Origin: Terriglobia bacterium
GTDB lineage: Bacteria > Acidobacteriota > Terriglobia > Bryobacterales > Bryobacteraceae
Length of the DNA: 64,000 nucleotides
Assembly (NCBI GenBank): GCA_020073265.1
Contig: JAIQFN010000017.1
Span: 62,001 to 126,000, forward strand
Direction of reading: 5' to 3'
The notes under the pieces were generated by a model. The model did no database searches. It was not told the DNA's origin and saw only the letters and a program-made list of their open reading frames with translations. Position numbers and translations under genes: made by a program. Positions 1 to 7,612 of the stretch are shown here, in pieces (within the stretch, counting starts at the first letter, position 1; the number at the start of each line of letters is the position of its first letter).

Positions 1-1118
1 ATCCCGGCGGCGACGATCACCAGAAACGGCAGCAGGTAAGCACTGGTTGGGTTGTGGCGGGAGACTTCTTTAGCCGGATGCCGCACGCCTTCCACGGTGA
101 CCCAGGGCAGGCGGCGGGAGATCAACACGAAGCCCAGCGCCACGCAGTTGAAGGCGATCCATCCGGCTTGGGAGTGAAATCCGCCTACAGCTATGTTCGG
201 CGCGCCGGCCACGCCGATCAGAATCAGGGCGACGATTCGCGCCGCGTTGGACAACCACATGACCGCCATGCCGGCCGGAACCAAGACCAGGGCGTTGGGG
301 AAGCGGAACTCCTTCCGGAAATACCCCAGCCAGGCGACACTGAAGACCAGCATCAACGCGGTACCCTCAAAACCCGCGCACCACGGCAAGATTGTCACAT
401 TGAACTCAGGCGAGCCGATGGTCATCGTCGTCCAGTCGGTGATTACTCTGGGAAGTATGAGACGCAGCAAGACGTTGACCACGGCGAACGTCAGATCTGT
501 AGCAGCCTTCGAGGCAAAACCGAGAGCGGGAGCTCCGAGCAGAATACCCACCATGAGCAGGCGCGCGATGACCGCAATGGTCAGTGCAAATATCCAGGTG
601 TGGCCGGTGCTTCGCACCAGCCGCCAAGCCACGCGCGGCGGGACGAACGCACTCCCGCACAGACCAACCGCGAGCATGCCCGCTGCATACCACAGCGCGT
701 CATGCAGGGAACCCGTCGGGATCGGTAGAGCGGAAGGCAGGGATAGCCAGATGAACCCGCCATAAGCACAGAAATGCCCGAGCAGGAAGCCCCATCCAAG
801 GGATGTGTTCTCCAACTCAGAAGAGATCTGACGGAATGAATGTCCGAATTTGGTAAAGCCGATTGCCAACAGGAGTGAACAGAAAACAACGGTTATCTCT
901 AACAGCGAAGCCGCTCCGTGGCCTCCATCATGAAAGTAGAAAGCCAGCGGGACCCACTCAGCGACAAATAGCAGCGCGAAAAGAACGGACCTCTCGGCCA
1001 ATCCTAGTGACAGACGCCGCCTCGCGACGTCCGGCGCCCGCTGGTCGGCAGTCAAAGGAAAGGATGGTGGGCCGGTTATTGCCGGTGCTCCGACCCCTTG
1101 GGGACGTCTGCTTTCCAC
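1..1118 (-). CDS. xrtE: Exosortase E/protease (XrtE-like), 3' end cut by window edge
   Basis: Membrane transpeptidase-like enzyme expected to cut C-terminal sorting signals from exported proteins. In the XrtE family the exosortase is fused to a CPBP/CAAX-type protease. About 372 codons are present and the frame runs off the left edge without a stop. After several hydrophobic segments come the exosortase motifs: Cys248 in PWCAGFEG, Arg295 in the NAARI motif, and His316 in FHSQAGWIAFN. The last visible part (HNPTSAYLLPFLVIVAAG) looks like the start of the protease half. I chose the GTG start at 1118 because GAGGA lies 4 bases upstream (1122-1126). No VPEID-type substrate is visible in the window. 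The gene follows rfbB on the same strand but is separated by 395 bp, so it may have its own transcript. Family assignment is from motif recognition, not a search. Confidence 0.8.
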   Translation of the reverse strand, partial: MESRRPQGVGAPAITGPPSFPLTADQRAPDVARRRLSLGLAERSVLFALLFVAEWVPLAFYFHDGGHGAASLLEITVVFCSLLLAIGFTKFGHSFRQISSELENTSLGWGFLLGHFCAYGGFIWLSLPSALPIPTGSLHDALWYAAGMLAVGLCGSAFVPPRVAWRLVRSTGHTWIFALTIAVIARLLMVGILLGAPALGFASKAATDLTFAVVNVLLRLILPRVITDWTTMTIGSPEFNVTILPWCAGFEGTALMLVFSVAWLGYFRKEFRFPNALVLVPAGMAVMWLSNAARIVALILIGVAGAPNIAVGGFHSQAGWIAFNCVALGFVLISRRLPWVTVEGVRHPAKEVSRHNPTSAYLLPFLVIVAAG

Positions 1119-1513
1119 TAGTCCTCGGTAACTCGGGTAGGATCTGATTCTACCCACGCGTCGGCTTCGACCGCAAGGCTGCACGGTTCCCGAAGGAACC
1201 CTCGATCCTGACGGCCCGCTGCCAGTCTCATCTCTAGGGTGCTCCTAACACGCCATTCCGATTTTCAGAACGCCTCAATATTTGCACGCGCTTGTGGAGC
1301 GGGGCAAGAGATCGCCTGTCCTGTTTGTACTGGGCGTAGTACCGCGTACTACCAGTTCGTCTCTATAGAGCGCCAACGGCCGCCGTGAGCCGCACCCTGC
1401 CCATAAGAGGGCAATTGTTTTTTCGTTGCAATCGGCCGGCGGAACGGGGCGCGTCGGGTGGTTGGCAAATTCCGGGATTCATCGCCGCTCGGCGCGGTTA
1501 ACAAGTAGTCATC
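1119..1513. other. Intergenic region between rfbB and the exosortase E gene
   Basis: No convincing coding frame is seen in these 395 bp. Two hairpin-forming sequences occur: GGGTAG/CTACCC with a 9-base loop at 1135-1155, which would lie in the leader of the exosortase gene, and a UUCG tetraloop hairpin at 1185-1200. No promoter could be assigned with confidence. Confidence 0.5.
1185..1200 (-). terminator. UUCG tetraloop hairpin (terminator or structured leader)
   Basis: On the minus strand the sequence is GGTTCCTTCGGGAACC: a perfect 6-bp stem closed by C(UUCG)G, an unusually stable RNA tetraloop. It lies downstream of rfbB and upstream of the exosortase E gene. No U-tract follows it (the next bases are GTGCAGCC), so it is not a classical Rho-independent terminator. 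It could protect a 3' end or belong to the leader of the next gene. Confidence 0.35.
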
Positions 1514-2533
1514 TCATCCGACGCGCGCGCGATGGTCGTAGTTGCGCGCGTAGTACGACTGGTATTCGCCGGACTTCACGCGCCGCACCCACTTCTGGTT
1601 GGCGCGATACCACTCGACGGTAGCGGCCAGGCCGCGTTCGAAGTCCATCTGTGGCGTCCAGCCGGTTTCCTTCGAGAGCTTCGCACTCGAGAGCGCGTAG
1701 CGGCGGTCATGACCGGGCCGGTCCGTGACATGCTCGATCAGGCTGGAAGGTTTTCCGGTGATGGCCAGGATCCGGTCCACCACGGTCTTGTTCGGCAGGG
1801 ACCGGCCGCCGCCGATGTTGTAGATCTGGCCGTCGCGCCCTTTGTCGAGAATGGCCAGCAGCGCCCGGCAATGATCCTCCACGTACAGCCAATCGCGAAC
1901 CTGGAGTCCATCGCCGTACACCGGCAGCGGCTTGTCTTCGAGCGCGTTGGAGATCATCAGCGGGATCAGCTTTTCCGGAAACTGGTAGGGGCCGTAGTTG
2001 TTGGACGCGCGCGTGACGATCACCGGAAGCTTGTAGGTGGTGAAATAGCCGAGCGCCAGCAGATCGGAGCCGGCCTTGGCCGCCGAGTAGGGACTGCTCG
2101 GCCGCAGGGGAAAATCTTCGTCAGCTTCGAGCGGCGGCTCCAGGCTGCCGTAGACCTCGTCGGTAGACACGTGAACGAAGCGGCGCACGCGCTGGGCGCG
2201 CATGCTTTCGAGCAGGTTGAAACTGCCGCGCAGGTTGGTTTCAAAGACCGGCTGGGGCGCAAAAATGCTGCGATCCACGTGGGATTCCGCCGCGAAGTGG
2301 ACCACGGCCTCGGGCCTGGCCTCGTCAAAAATGCGGCGGAGTCCGGCCAGGTCGCAGAGGTCGGCCTTGACGAAGCGGTACTTGGGGTGATCGGCTACGG
2401 CGGTCAGGTTTTCGAGGTTGCCGGCGTAGGTGAGCGCGTCGACGTTGACGATTTCATGCGCGGGATTCTGGATCGCGAGACGGACGAAGCAAGACCCGAT
2501 GAAGCCGGCGCCGCCGGTGACGAGGATTTTCAT
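1514..2533 (-). CDS. rfbB: dTDP-glucose 4,6-dehydratase
   Basis: Converts dTDP-D-glucose to dTDP-4-keto-6-deoxy-D-glucose, the second step towards dTDP-L-rhamnose and other deoxysugars. It is a cytosolic short-chain dehydrogenase (SDR) of 339 residues, the usual family length. The N-terminus carries the NAD-binding TGGAGFIGS motif, followed by HFAAESHVDRS and STDEVYGS. YSAAKAGSDLL supplies the catalytic Tyr and Lys. An AGAGG Shine-Dalgarno sequence lies just before the ATG. The gene starts 6 bp after the DUF218 gene, so the two are co-transcribed. RfbA, RfbC and RfbD are not in the window, so it either draws on a pool made elsewhere or serves a sugar specific to this locus. Confidence 0.95.
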   Translation of the reverse strand: MKILVTGGAGFIGSCFVRLAIQNPAHEIVNVDALTYAGNLENLTAVADHPKYRFVKADLCDLAGLRRIFDEARPEAVVHFAAESHVDRSIFAPQPVFETNLRGSFNLLESMRAQRVRRFVHVSTDEVYGSLEPPLEADEDFPLRPSSPYSAAKAGSDLLALGYFTTYKLPVIVTRASNNYGPYQFPEKLIPLMISNALEDKPLPVYGDGLQVRDWLYVEDHCRALLAILDKGRDGQIYNIGGGRSLPNKTVVDRILAITGKPSSLIEHVTDRPGHDRRYALSSAKLSKETGWTPQMDFERGLAATVEWYRANQKWVRRVKSGEYQSYYARNYDHRARVG

Positions 2534-2539
2534 TCGCCT

Positions 2540-3271
2540 CTATTTTCTCATAGCAATGCAGGCGGGCTCGGTTTTCATCCAGGTTCCGCGGTTTGAACTG
2601 AGCAAGCTCCGCAGCGCTAAGACCCCGCGATTGATCCGATAGGCAGGGTAGGCGACTAGCACCGATCCCAGTATTTTGCTCCATTCCGAGAAAAACAGCG
2701 CCCGCGAGCTCGGGTCGCTCCACCAGCGTTCAGCGTGGTAGTGCGAATCCGGAGCCGGCGCGAAAGTGAAATGGAATCCCGGACAAAACAGCCGGAACAG
2801 GAGCGCGCACCGCCGGGAGTGGTAATCGCTCGTCACCACGAGCACCCACCTGACATGGCGCCTCGTAAGTTCACCGCGCAGTGCCAGGACTTCCCCGAGG
2901 GTTGAGGTTTCGTTATGACCGAACACGGCGAACCAGCCGCTTGGATATCCCTGCTTGACCAGTGAATCGACGGCCAACTCTCCTTCCGGCCGGTCGCGAT
3001 AGGGAGGTCCGCTGATCAACACCAGGGGTGCGAAACCCCGTTGGGCTAGCTCCGCCGCGGCTGTGACTCGCGGCCCCCAGAAATCTCCACCCATGACCAG
3101 AATGAGGTCCGCGGGCTCCGGCGGTTGGGAATAGACCAGAAAATTTCCCAGCCAGGTCAAGGTTCCCTGCCAGCGCACGAGCGCAATGAACAGCACACTC
3201 GCGAAAACCAGCAGCAATGCACGGACGGTCCAACGCATCGTCGTTCGTAGCCGTGCCGATCGGGACCGCAT
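2540..3271 (-). CDS. DUF218 / YdcF-SanA family membrane-anchored protein
   Basis: A 243-residue protein with one N-terminal membrane segment (about residues 13-34) followed by an extracytoplasmic domain of the DUF218 type. Typical stretches are ADLILVMGGD, LISGPPYRD, an Asn-Glu-Thr-Ser-Thr segment (HNETSTLGEV), and VVTSDYHSRRC near residue 150. Family members such as SanA, YdcF and ElyC are linked to envelope integrity or envelope-precursor metabolism, but their chemistry is poorly defined. The gene lies 6 bp upstream of rfbB on the same strand, suggesting a shared role in envelope or surface polysaccharide formation. The family call is firm; the function is unknown. Confidence 0.8.
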   Translation of the reverse strand: MRSRSARLRTTMRWTVRALLLVFASVLFIALVRWQGTLTWLGNFLVYSQPPEPADLILVMGGDFWGPRVTAAAELAQRGFAPLVLISGPPYRDRPEGELAVDSLVKQGYPSGWFAVFGHNETSTLGEVLALRGELTRRHVRWVLVVTSDYHSRRCALLFRLFCPGFHFTFAPAPDSHYHAERWWSDPSSRALFFSEWSKILGSVLVAYPAYRINRGVLALRSLLSSNRGTWMKTEPACIAMRK

Positions 3272-3376
3272 CTCGGTTTCATTTTATCCAGGCGCCGGGG
3301 CTGCCGCCGCGTATTACCCTGGCGCATGACTCGCGGCGCGTTTGCACTGTAAGATCAACAAGGAGTCAATGTTGCG

Positions 3377-4249
3377 ATGAAACTTAGGCAGGCATTTCTG
3401 GGGTTGATTTTCGGCGCGGCTCTCGCGCAGAACCCGCCGGCGAACGGGGGTCTCACGGTGCAGGTGGATGGCACTACCATTAGCACGCGTAGCAAATTGA
3501 ACCTTACCGCCGGAAACGGCATCGTCGAACGCTGCGTCGATAACCAGCGCGACCAGCGCGTGGATTGTTCCTCTTCCTACAATTCCGCTTTGCTCGCCAC
3601 GCACGACACCATCGAGGCAAACGAGGATTATTGCTACTCCGTAAACCGGACCACTTCGTATGCGTGCCATCTTCCTTTCAAGGCTCTTGTAAGGTACGCG
3701 GCCGGCATGACCTTCCTTCTCAACACCGACACAACCTGTTCGACATTCTGCACCGTCAATATCGACAACCTCGGCGCAATCAGCCTCAAACAGATTGACG
3801 GCACAACGGATCCTGCCGGCACGCTGGTGGCCGGCCAGCCGCACTGGATTTTCTACGATGGCCGCATCTTTCGGCTGTTGGGCGCAGCAGCCGCGGGGCC
3901 CCGGGACCAGCGAGGCGATGTTATGGCCCGTCGCCTGATCGGAACCATGGACACAATGCCTTATACCGCCACGATCGTGCTGGATGTAACGGCCGGCGAT
4001 TTGCACAAGACCACCACCGCCAATAGCGTCGGCAACGCCGTCATCAACGCGGCTACCGGCGGCTTGCCCGGCCAGCACATGTGGGTCATCATCGTGAACG
4101 ATACCATCAGCGGCAAGACCGTCATTTTCGGGTCGAACTTCCGAAGCGCCGGCGGCGTGGCCGGAACGCCCGGTAAAGCTGCTACTATCCAGTTTGTTTC
4201 CGACGGAACCGCTTGGTACGAGGTCGCGCGAACGTTGAGTCTTCAGTGA
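3377..4249 (+). CDS. Secreted protein of unknown function, tail-fibre-like C-terminus
   Basis: A 290-residue protein with a short signal peptide ending near ALAQ (residue 18). The middle (about 50-135) contains several cysteines, including a CSTFC pair. The last 100 residues are rich in Gly, Thr and Asn (NAVINAATGGLPGQHMW, then GKTVIFGSNFRSAGG) and resemble the beta-structured ends of phage tail fibres and secreted spike proteins. That resemblance is an impression only. AAGGAG at 3359-3364 precedes the ATG at 3377; a closer ATG at 3369 is followed at once by a stop. The gene is divergent from the DUF218 gene and convergent with the GNAT gene. I cannot assign a function. Confidence 0.6.
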   Translation: MKLRQAFLGLIFGAALAQNPPANGGLTVQVDGTTISTRSKLNLTAGNGIVERCVDNQRDQRVDCSSSYNSALLATHDTIEANEDYCYSVNRTTSYACHLPFKALVRYAAGMTFLLNTDTTCSTFCTVNIDNLGAISLKQIDGTTDPAGTLVAGQPHWIFYDGRIFRLLGAAAAGPRDQRGDVMARRLIGTMDTMPYTATIVLDVTAGDLHKTTTANSVGNAVINAATGGLPGQHMWVIIVNDTISGKTVIFGSNFRSAGGVAGTPGKAATIQFVSDGTAWYEVARTLSLQ

Positions 4250-4278
4250 GCCGGAGACGGCGCGCGACTCGCTCGGAC

Positions 4279-4294
4279 CCAGGCGCGCGCCTGG
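4279..4294. terminator. Candidate bidirectional terminator (GC palindrome)
   Basis: CCAGGCGCGCGCCTGG is a perfect 16-bp palindrome (6-bp stem with a GCGC loop). It lies between two convergent genes and directly abuts the stop codon of the minus-strand GNAT gene. No clear U-tract follows on either side, so the terminator reading rests on position and symmetry. Confidence 0.4.
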
Positions 4295-4798
4295 CTAGTG
4301 TTGCGTGAAGTCCCAGACCATCTGCCGCAGTTCTTCGTGCCAGCCGAGTTGCCGGTAGAACCGGATGCCGTCCGGGTTCTCCGCGACAACCTGCAATTCG
4401 ACCCGCGTGATCTCTTGAACCTTGAACCATTCCAGGGCGAATGCGAGAACGCGGCGTCCGATTCCGCCGCTGCGGTGCGATTCGGAGACGAAAACTTCGC
4501 TAATTGCGCCGATGGTTGCCGAGCCGAAGTAGGGCGGCAGCGCGCGAACCCGGCCGGCTACGAAGGCGATGATCTCTCCGTTCATCTCGCCCACCACGAT
4601 ATTGGCGAAGCGGCCCAAAAACGGAGCCATGGACTGGACCCAGGCGTCATAGGCCCCTTCTGGCAGCCGCAGCAACATGCCGTGCTCGAACTGGTGCTGA
4701 TACAAGGCGTGCCAGAGCGGCTTGATCCGCGCAAGGTCTTCGGCGGTGGCGTGCCGCAGGATCAAATCGGGCTGCGTCGATTCCTCAGGCTTTGTCAT
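4295..4798 (-). CDS. GNAT family N-acetyltransferase
   Basis: A 167-residue GNAT-fold enzyme that transfers an acyl group from acyl-CoA to an amine. Motif A is visible as VFVSESHRSGGIGRRVL (R-x-G-G-x-G-R, the pyrophosphate-binding loop), and the C-terminal VVAENPDGIRFYRQLGW is typical of the family. Its start overlaps the end of the carrier-protein ligase gene by 14 bases, so translation is probably coupled. In this context the likely substrate is the amino group of the amino acid handled by the module, or an amino sugar of the polymer. That is inference. It is the last gene of the minus-strand set. Confidence 0.85.
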   Translation of the reverse strand: MTKPEESTQPDLILRHATAEDLARIKPLWHALYQHQFEHGMLLRLPEGAYDAWVQSMAPFLGRFANIVVGEMNGEIIAFVAGRVRALPPYFGSATIGAISEVFVSESHRSGGIGRRVLAFALEWFKVQEITRVELQVVAENPDGIRFYRQLGWHEELRQMVWDFTQH

Positions 4799-5981
4799 GG
4801 GCCGCGCTCGCAGTTATGGCTGCGTCCAACGCCGCCGGCCATTGCTTCTGGTCGAGCCCATGCTGAGCCAGAAACGCCAGCGCCAGTCTCTCATAGCCAA
4901 AGCCCAGACAGCCGGTATGCGCCGGAGCGCCCGCCGCCTGGATGGCGAACGAGCGTCCGAAGAAGTCCTGGTGATAGTTGATGGACCCCACGGCCAGCTT
5001 CTTGCCGCTGTATGGCAGAGGCGCCAACAACTCGAACTTGAGCTCGAAGCCCTGCTGGTAGGCGGCTTGCACCGCGTAGCTGTCTACGAAGAATGGATCC
5101 GTCGCAGTGCTGATTTCGTATGCCATTCCCAGTTCGTCCAGGAAACGGGCCGATAGATCGACCAGCCGGTCGCGGCTGGCCAAGACATACTCGGCCGGCC
5201 CGACGAAAACGATTTCCCGCATCGTGAAGTCCCACAGCCGCTCGAGCCCTGTCAGATTGCTGGACTCGTAGCGAAAACACTTGCCGAGGGCGGTGATCGC
5301 TCGAGGCTCCTTCAGCTCGACGTCGCGAAGCCAGCGATACCAGTGAAAACATACCGAGGGAGACAGCAGACATTCCACGCCGCTGGCGCCATTGCGATCG
5401 TAGGCCAACTGCTCGCCGTCCCAGCGCACGGATTGAGAGAATTCCTGAAGCACACTATGGTCTTCGCGCAAGTGGCTCACCAGATTGAGAGAAGCTGGAA
5501 AATTCTTCAAGTACCGGCAGGTGTCCAGCACGTCGGCGCCGATCAGCGCTGGGAAATTGTAGGGATCCGCCTGGAAGCTGGCGGCCATTTCCCGGCTGCG
5601 TTGCTCGAAGAACTCGATCAGGCGCACCAGCTTCGGGCCGAAACCATAGCGGCCCCGGCCGAAAGCGATGATATCGCCCCGCTGTTGCAATTCCGCATGC
5701 GGGTCTTGCCGATAGGAACCCGGCAGCGCCTCCCGTTTTACCAGAACGCGAGATGATCCCGGCCGGTAGTTTAAACACAACTTGTCGGCAATTTCGGAAA
5801 TGCGGGATGCAACCAAGTCGCGTTGGTTCTCGAAACCCGGCCGAAGATCGAACATCACGCGCTGCGCCCCATCCAGCAGGCGGACGTTGGTGATGCCTTC
5901 GGATACGTAGGGTATCCGTTTCAGAAATTCATCGATCAACTCTACCGGGACTGTCGTGTTCAGATCTGCCTGTGCGTTCAT
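4785..5981 (-). CDS. Amino acid:[carrier protein] ligase, class-II seryl-tRNA-synthetase-like
   Basis: 398 residues with a class-II synthetase catalytic core but no tRNA-binding arm. Motif 2 is CFRYES (235-240) with the following DFTMRE; motif 3 is GFGYER (360-365). Cys211, Glu256 and Cys358 fall where methanogenic-type SerRS and the Bradyrhizobium amino acid:[carrier protein] ligases bind the active-site zinc. Such enzymes activate a small amino acid with ATP and load it on the phosphopantetheine arm of a carrier protein rather than on tRNA. A carrier-protein gene lies 17 bp upstream, which strongly supports this role. The first 80 or so residues are an extension I do not recognise. A GAGG Shine-Dalgarno lies 4 bases before the ATG. 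Amino acid specificity cannot be read by eye; Gly or Ala is the family expectation. Confidence 0.85.
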   Translation of the reverse strand: MNAQADLNTTVPVELIDEFLKRIPYVSEGITNVRLLDGAQRVMFDLRPGFENQRDLVASRISEIADKLCLNYRPGSSRVLVKREALPGSYRQDPHAELQQRGDIIAFGRGRYGFGPKLVRLIEFFEQRSREMAASFQADPYNFPALIGADVLDTCRYLKNFPASLNLVSHLREDHSVLQEFSQSVRWDGEQLAYDRNGASGVECLLSPSVCFHWYRWLRDVELKEPRAITALGKCFRYESSNLTGLERLWDFTMREIVFVGPAEYVLASRDRLVDLSARFLDELGMAYEISTATDPFFVDSYAVQAAYQQGFELKFELLAPLPYSGKKLAVGSINYHQDFFGRSFAIQAAGAPAHTGCLGFGYERLALAFLAQHGLDQKQWPAALDAAITASAAHDKA

Positions 5982-5998
5982 GAAACCTCGATTCAGCG

Positions 5999-6247
5999 CT
6001 AAGCCGGCTTTCGCAGCGTTTTGGCGATGGCCTCTACATCCACCAGTTGGGGCAACAGGTAGGGCGGGAACCGGGTGTTAAACTCTTTTTCGAGCTCCAT
6101 CACCACCATCATGTGCCCCATCGAATCCCAGCCGGGAGTCGATCCCATGCGCAAAGGCGTGGAGGAACCAGGATCCGCAATCTTCAACGCCCTCATCACC
6201 GCCCCCGCAATGCGCTGTTCGATACTCTCGTTCGGAGAACTTGTCAT
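5999..6247 (-). CDS. Acyl/aminoacyl carrier protein
   Basis: An 82-residue carrier protein of the ACP/PCP fold. GWDSMGHM carries Ser42, the expected 4'-phosphopantetheine attachment site, in the usual D-S-x context. A strong AGGAGG Shine-Dalgarno lies a few bases before the ATG at 6247. It sits between the MBOAT gene (25 bp upstream) and the synthetase-like ligase (17 bp downstream) on the same strand. It is therefore the probable cytosolic carrier that receives the amino acid from the ligase and presents it to the MBOAT transferase, as DltC does in Gram-positive bacteria. A phosphopantetheinyl transferase must act in trans; none is in the window. Confidence 0.9.
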   Translation of the reverse strand: MTSSPNESIEQRIAGAVMRALKIADPGSSTPLRMGSTPGWDSMGHMMVVMELEKEFNTRFPPYLLPQLVDVEAIAKTLRKPA

Positions 6248-6272
6248 CGCATTCCTCCTGGCCGCCGCATGA

Positions 6273-7424
6273 TCATAGGACAGCCAACTTCTGAAGAATC
6301 TTGGATGGCAGATACCAGCACATGCATACGCTGAAATAGGTCAACACCCGCGCACCCATATTCGCTAGGCGAGTTCCGGCCAGCGGGAGTCTCGGGAGTG
6401 CCCCTCGATACTTTCGCCAGAGCAGGAAGATGGTGAACAACAGGCCGTGTAGGAACCCCCACAAAACCCAGTATGCATTGGCAGCATGCCATAAACCGAC
6501 CAAAGTAAACAAAAGGATGGTGTTGAAATAAATATTGTAGGTTCGCCGACCCCAGCGATTGTAGAACAGATAGTCGCGGAAGACATAGGTAGCGGTCATG
6601 TTCCAATTCATCCAGAATGCCGAGATGTTCTCCCGGCCGACCGGGAAGTTAAAGCTGGGGGGAATCTTGACCCCAGCCGGGCGCGCCAGCAGCTCCATCC
6701 AATGGAAGTATCCCGCCGTGGTCAGATAAAAACCGATCGGACCAGTCACGAAAGCGCTGATGGCATTGTCGAAATAGTGAGCCTGCGGAAAATGCGTCCT
6801 CAATAGCTGTTGGCCGAAATTCAAGGAAACGCCCACCATCAATTTCGCCGTGGCGGCGGCCGCCTCAAACCACCAGCCGGCGGACGCCAGCGTACGCCAG
6901 TCAATGACCAGTGTGCCGGGCATCTGCGAAAAGCGCAATACCGGGCCGCTCAGCGTGAATGGCAGGCATATCCAGAGCACGTAGGTGAGTAACGTGGGCG
7001 CGGGCAGACTGCCGGATCCGACCTCCCAGAACAGGGTCATCAGTTTCAGTGTCGGCCACATCCCGAGGCTCAACAGTACGATCGGCCCCAGCCCCGCCAC
7101 AGACCAGTAGCGCTCCCATTGTTCCACGCGTGCCAGAGTGAACACCCCTGCCAGCACCAGCATCGCGACGCAGGCCCAGCGCCAGCGCTGCTCCGGCGAG
7201 GTGGCCCCGCAAAGGCCCCGCATGACAGCGTATGCGGCCGCGCTGACCAGCACGAATCCCGGAAATTCCCGGCCGTAGTAGACCCCGGCTGCAATGATGC
7301 TGAGTGTACAGGCGTACCAAGTTTGTCGGAAGAACGGAATCAGCAGGAGCACACCCGAGAACGCCGCAGCTACGGCGATGCCTGCGAGATAGTGTGGATC
7401 AACTGTCAATGTGGCGACTTGCAT
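6273..7424 (-). CDS. MBOAT family membrane acyltransferase (DltB/AlgI-like)
   Basis: A 383-residue polytopic protein of the membrane-bound O-acyltransferase superfamily, to which DltB and AlgI belong. They move an activated acyl or aminoacyl group across or at the membrane onto an extracytoplasmic polymer. Visible marks are LSGPVLRFSQMP (159-169), FWMNWNMTATYVFRDYLF (270-287), and LVGLWHAANAYWVLWGFLHG (308-327), with the likely catalytic His313. In most relatives the FWxxW is followed by His; here it is Asn275. It is the first of four closely spaced genes (MBOAT, carrier, ligase, GNAT), so its donor is probably the aminoacylated carrier protein. No DltD or AlgJ-type periplasmic partner is seen nearby. 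Confidence 0.85.
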   Translation of the reverse strand: MQVATLTVDPHYLAGIAVAAAFSGVLLLIPFFRQTWYACTLSIIAAGVYYGREFPGFVLVSAAAYAVMRGLCGATSPEQRWRWACVAMLVLAGVFTLARVEQWERYWSVAGLGPIVLLSLGMWPTLKLMTLFWEVGSGSLPAPTLLTYVLWICLPFTLSGPVLRFSQMPGTLVIDWRTLASAGWWFEAAAATAKLMVGVSLNFGQQLLRTHFPQAHYFDNAISAFVTGPIGFYLTTAGYFHWMELLARPAGVKIPPSFNFPVGRENISAFWMNWNMTATYVFRDYLFYNRWGRRTYNIYFNTILLFTLVGLWHAANAYWVLWGFLHGLLFTIFLLWRKYRGALPRLPLAGTRLANMGARVLTYFSVCMCWYLPSKILQKLAVL

Positions 7425-7612
7425 CGAGTCCTATTTCGGAGTGCAGAGGACGCCCTCCGGTTGTCTACTGGACAGCCGTCCTTGATTGACAGTGTGGCAT
7501 AGCGTGTCGTTCTGTGGAAATTGGGGCGTAGGTTCTAAGCTCTCTATACTACCCTAAACATCATTTGAGATTACATTCGTGGTCCTGCCGCACCGGCCAC
7601 GCAGTTCTCTGG

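Noticed and set aside
54-728. 224-codon open frame on the plus strand at the left edge
   Set aside because: The minus strand here encodes the exosortase E motifs (PWCAGFEG, FHSQAGWIAFN), so the plus-strand frame is a shadow.
1532-2596. 354-codon open frame on the plus strand
   Set aside because: It is the shadow of rfbB and part of the DUF218 gene on the minus strand.
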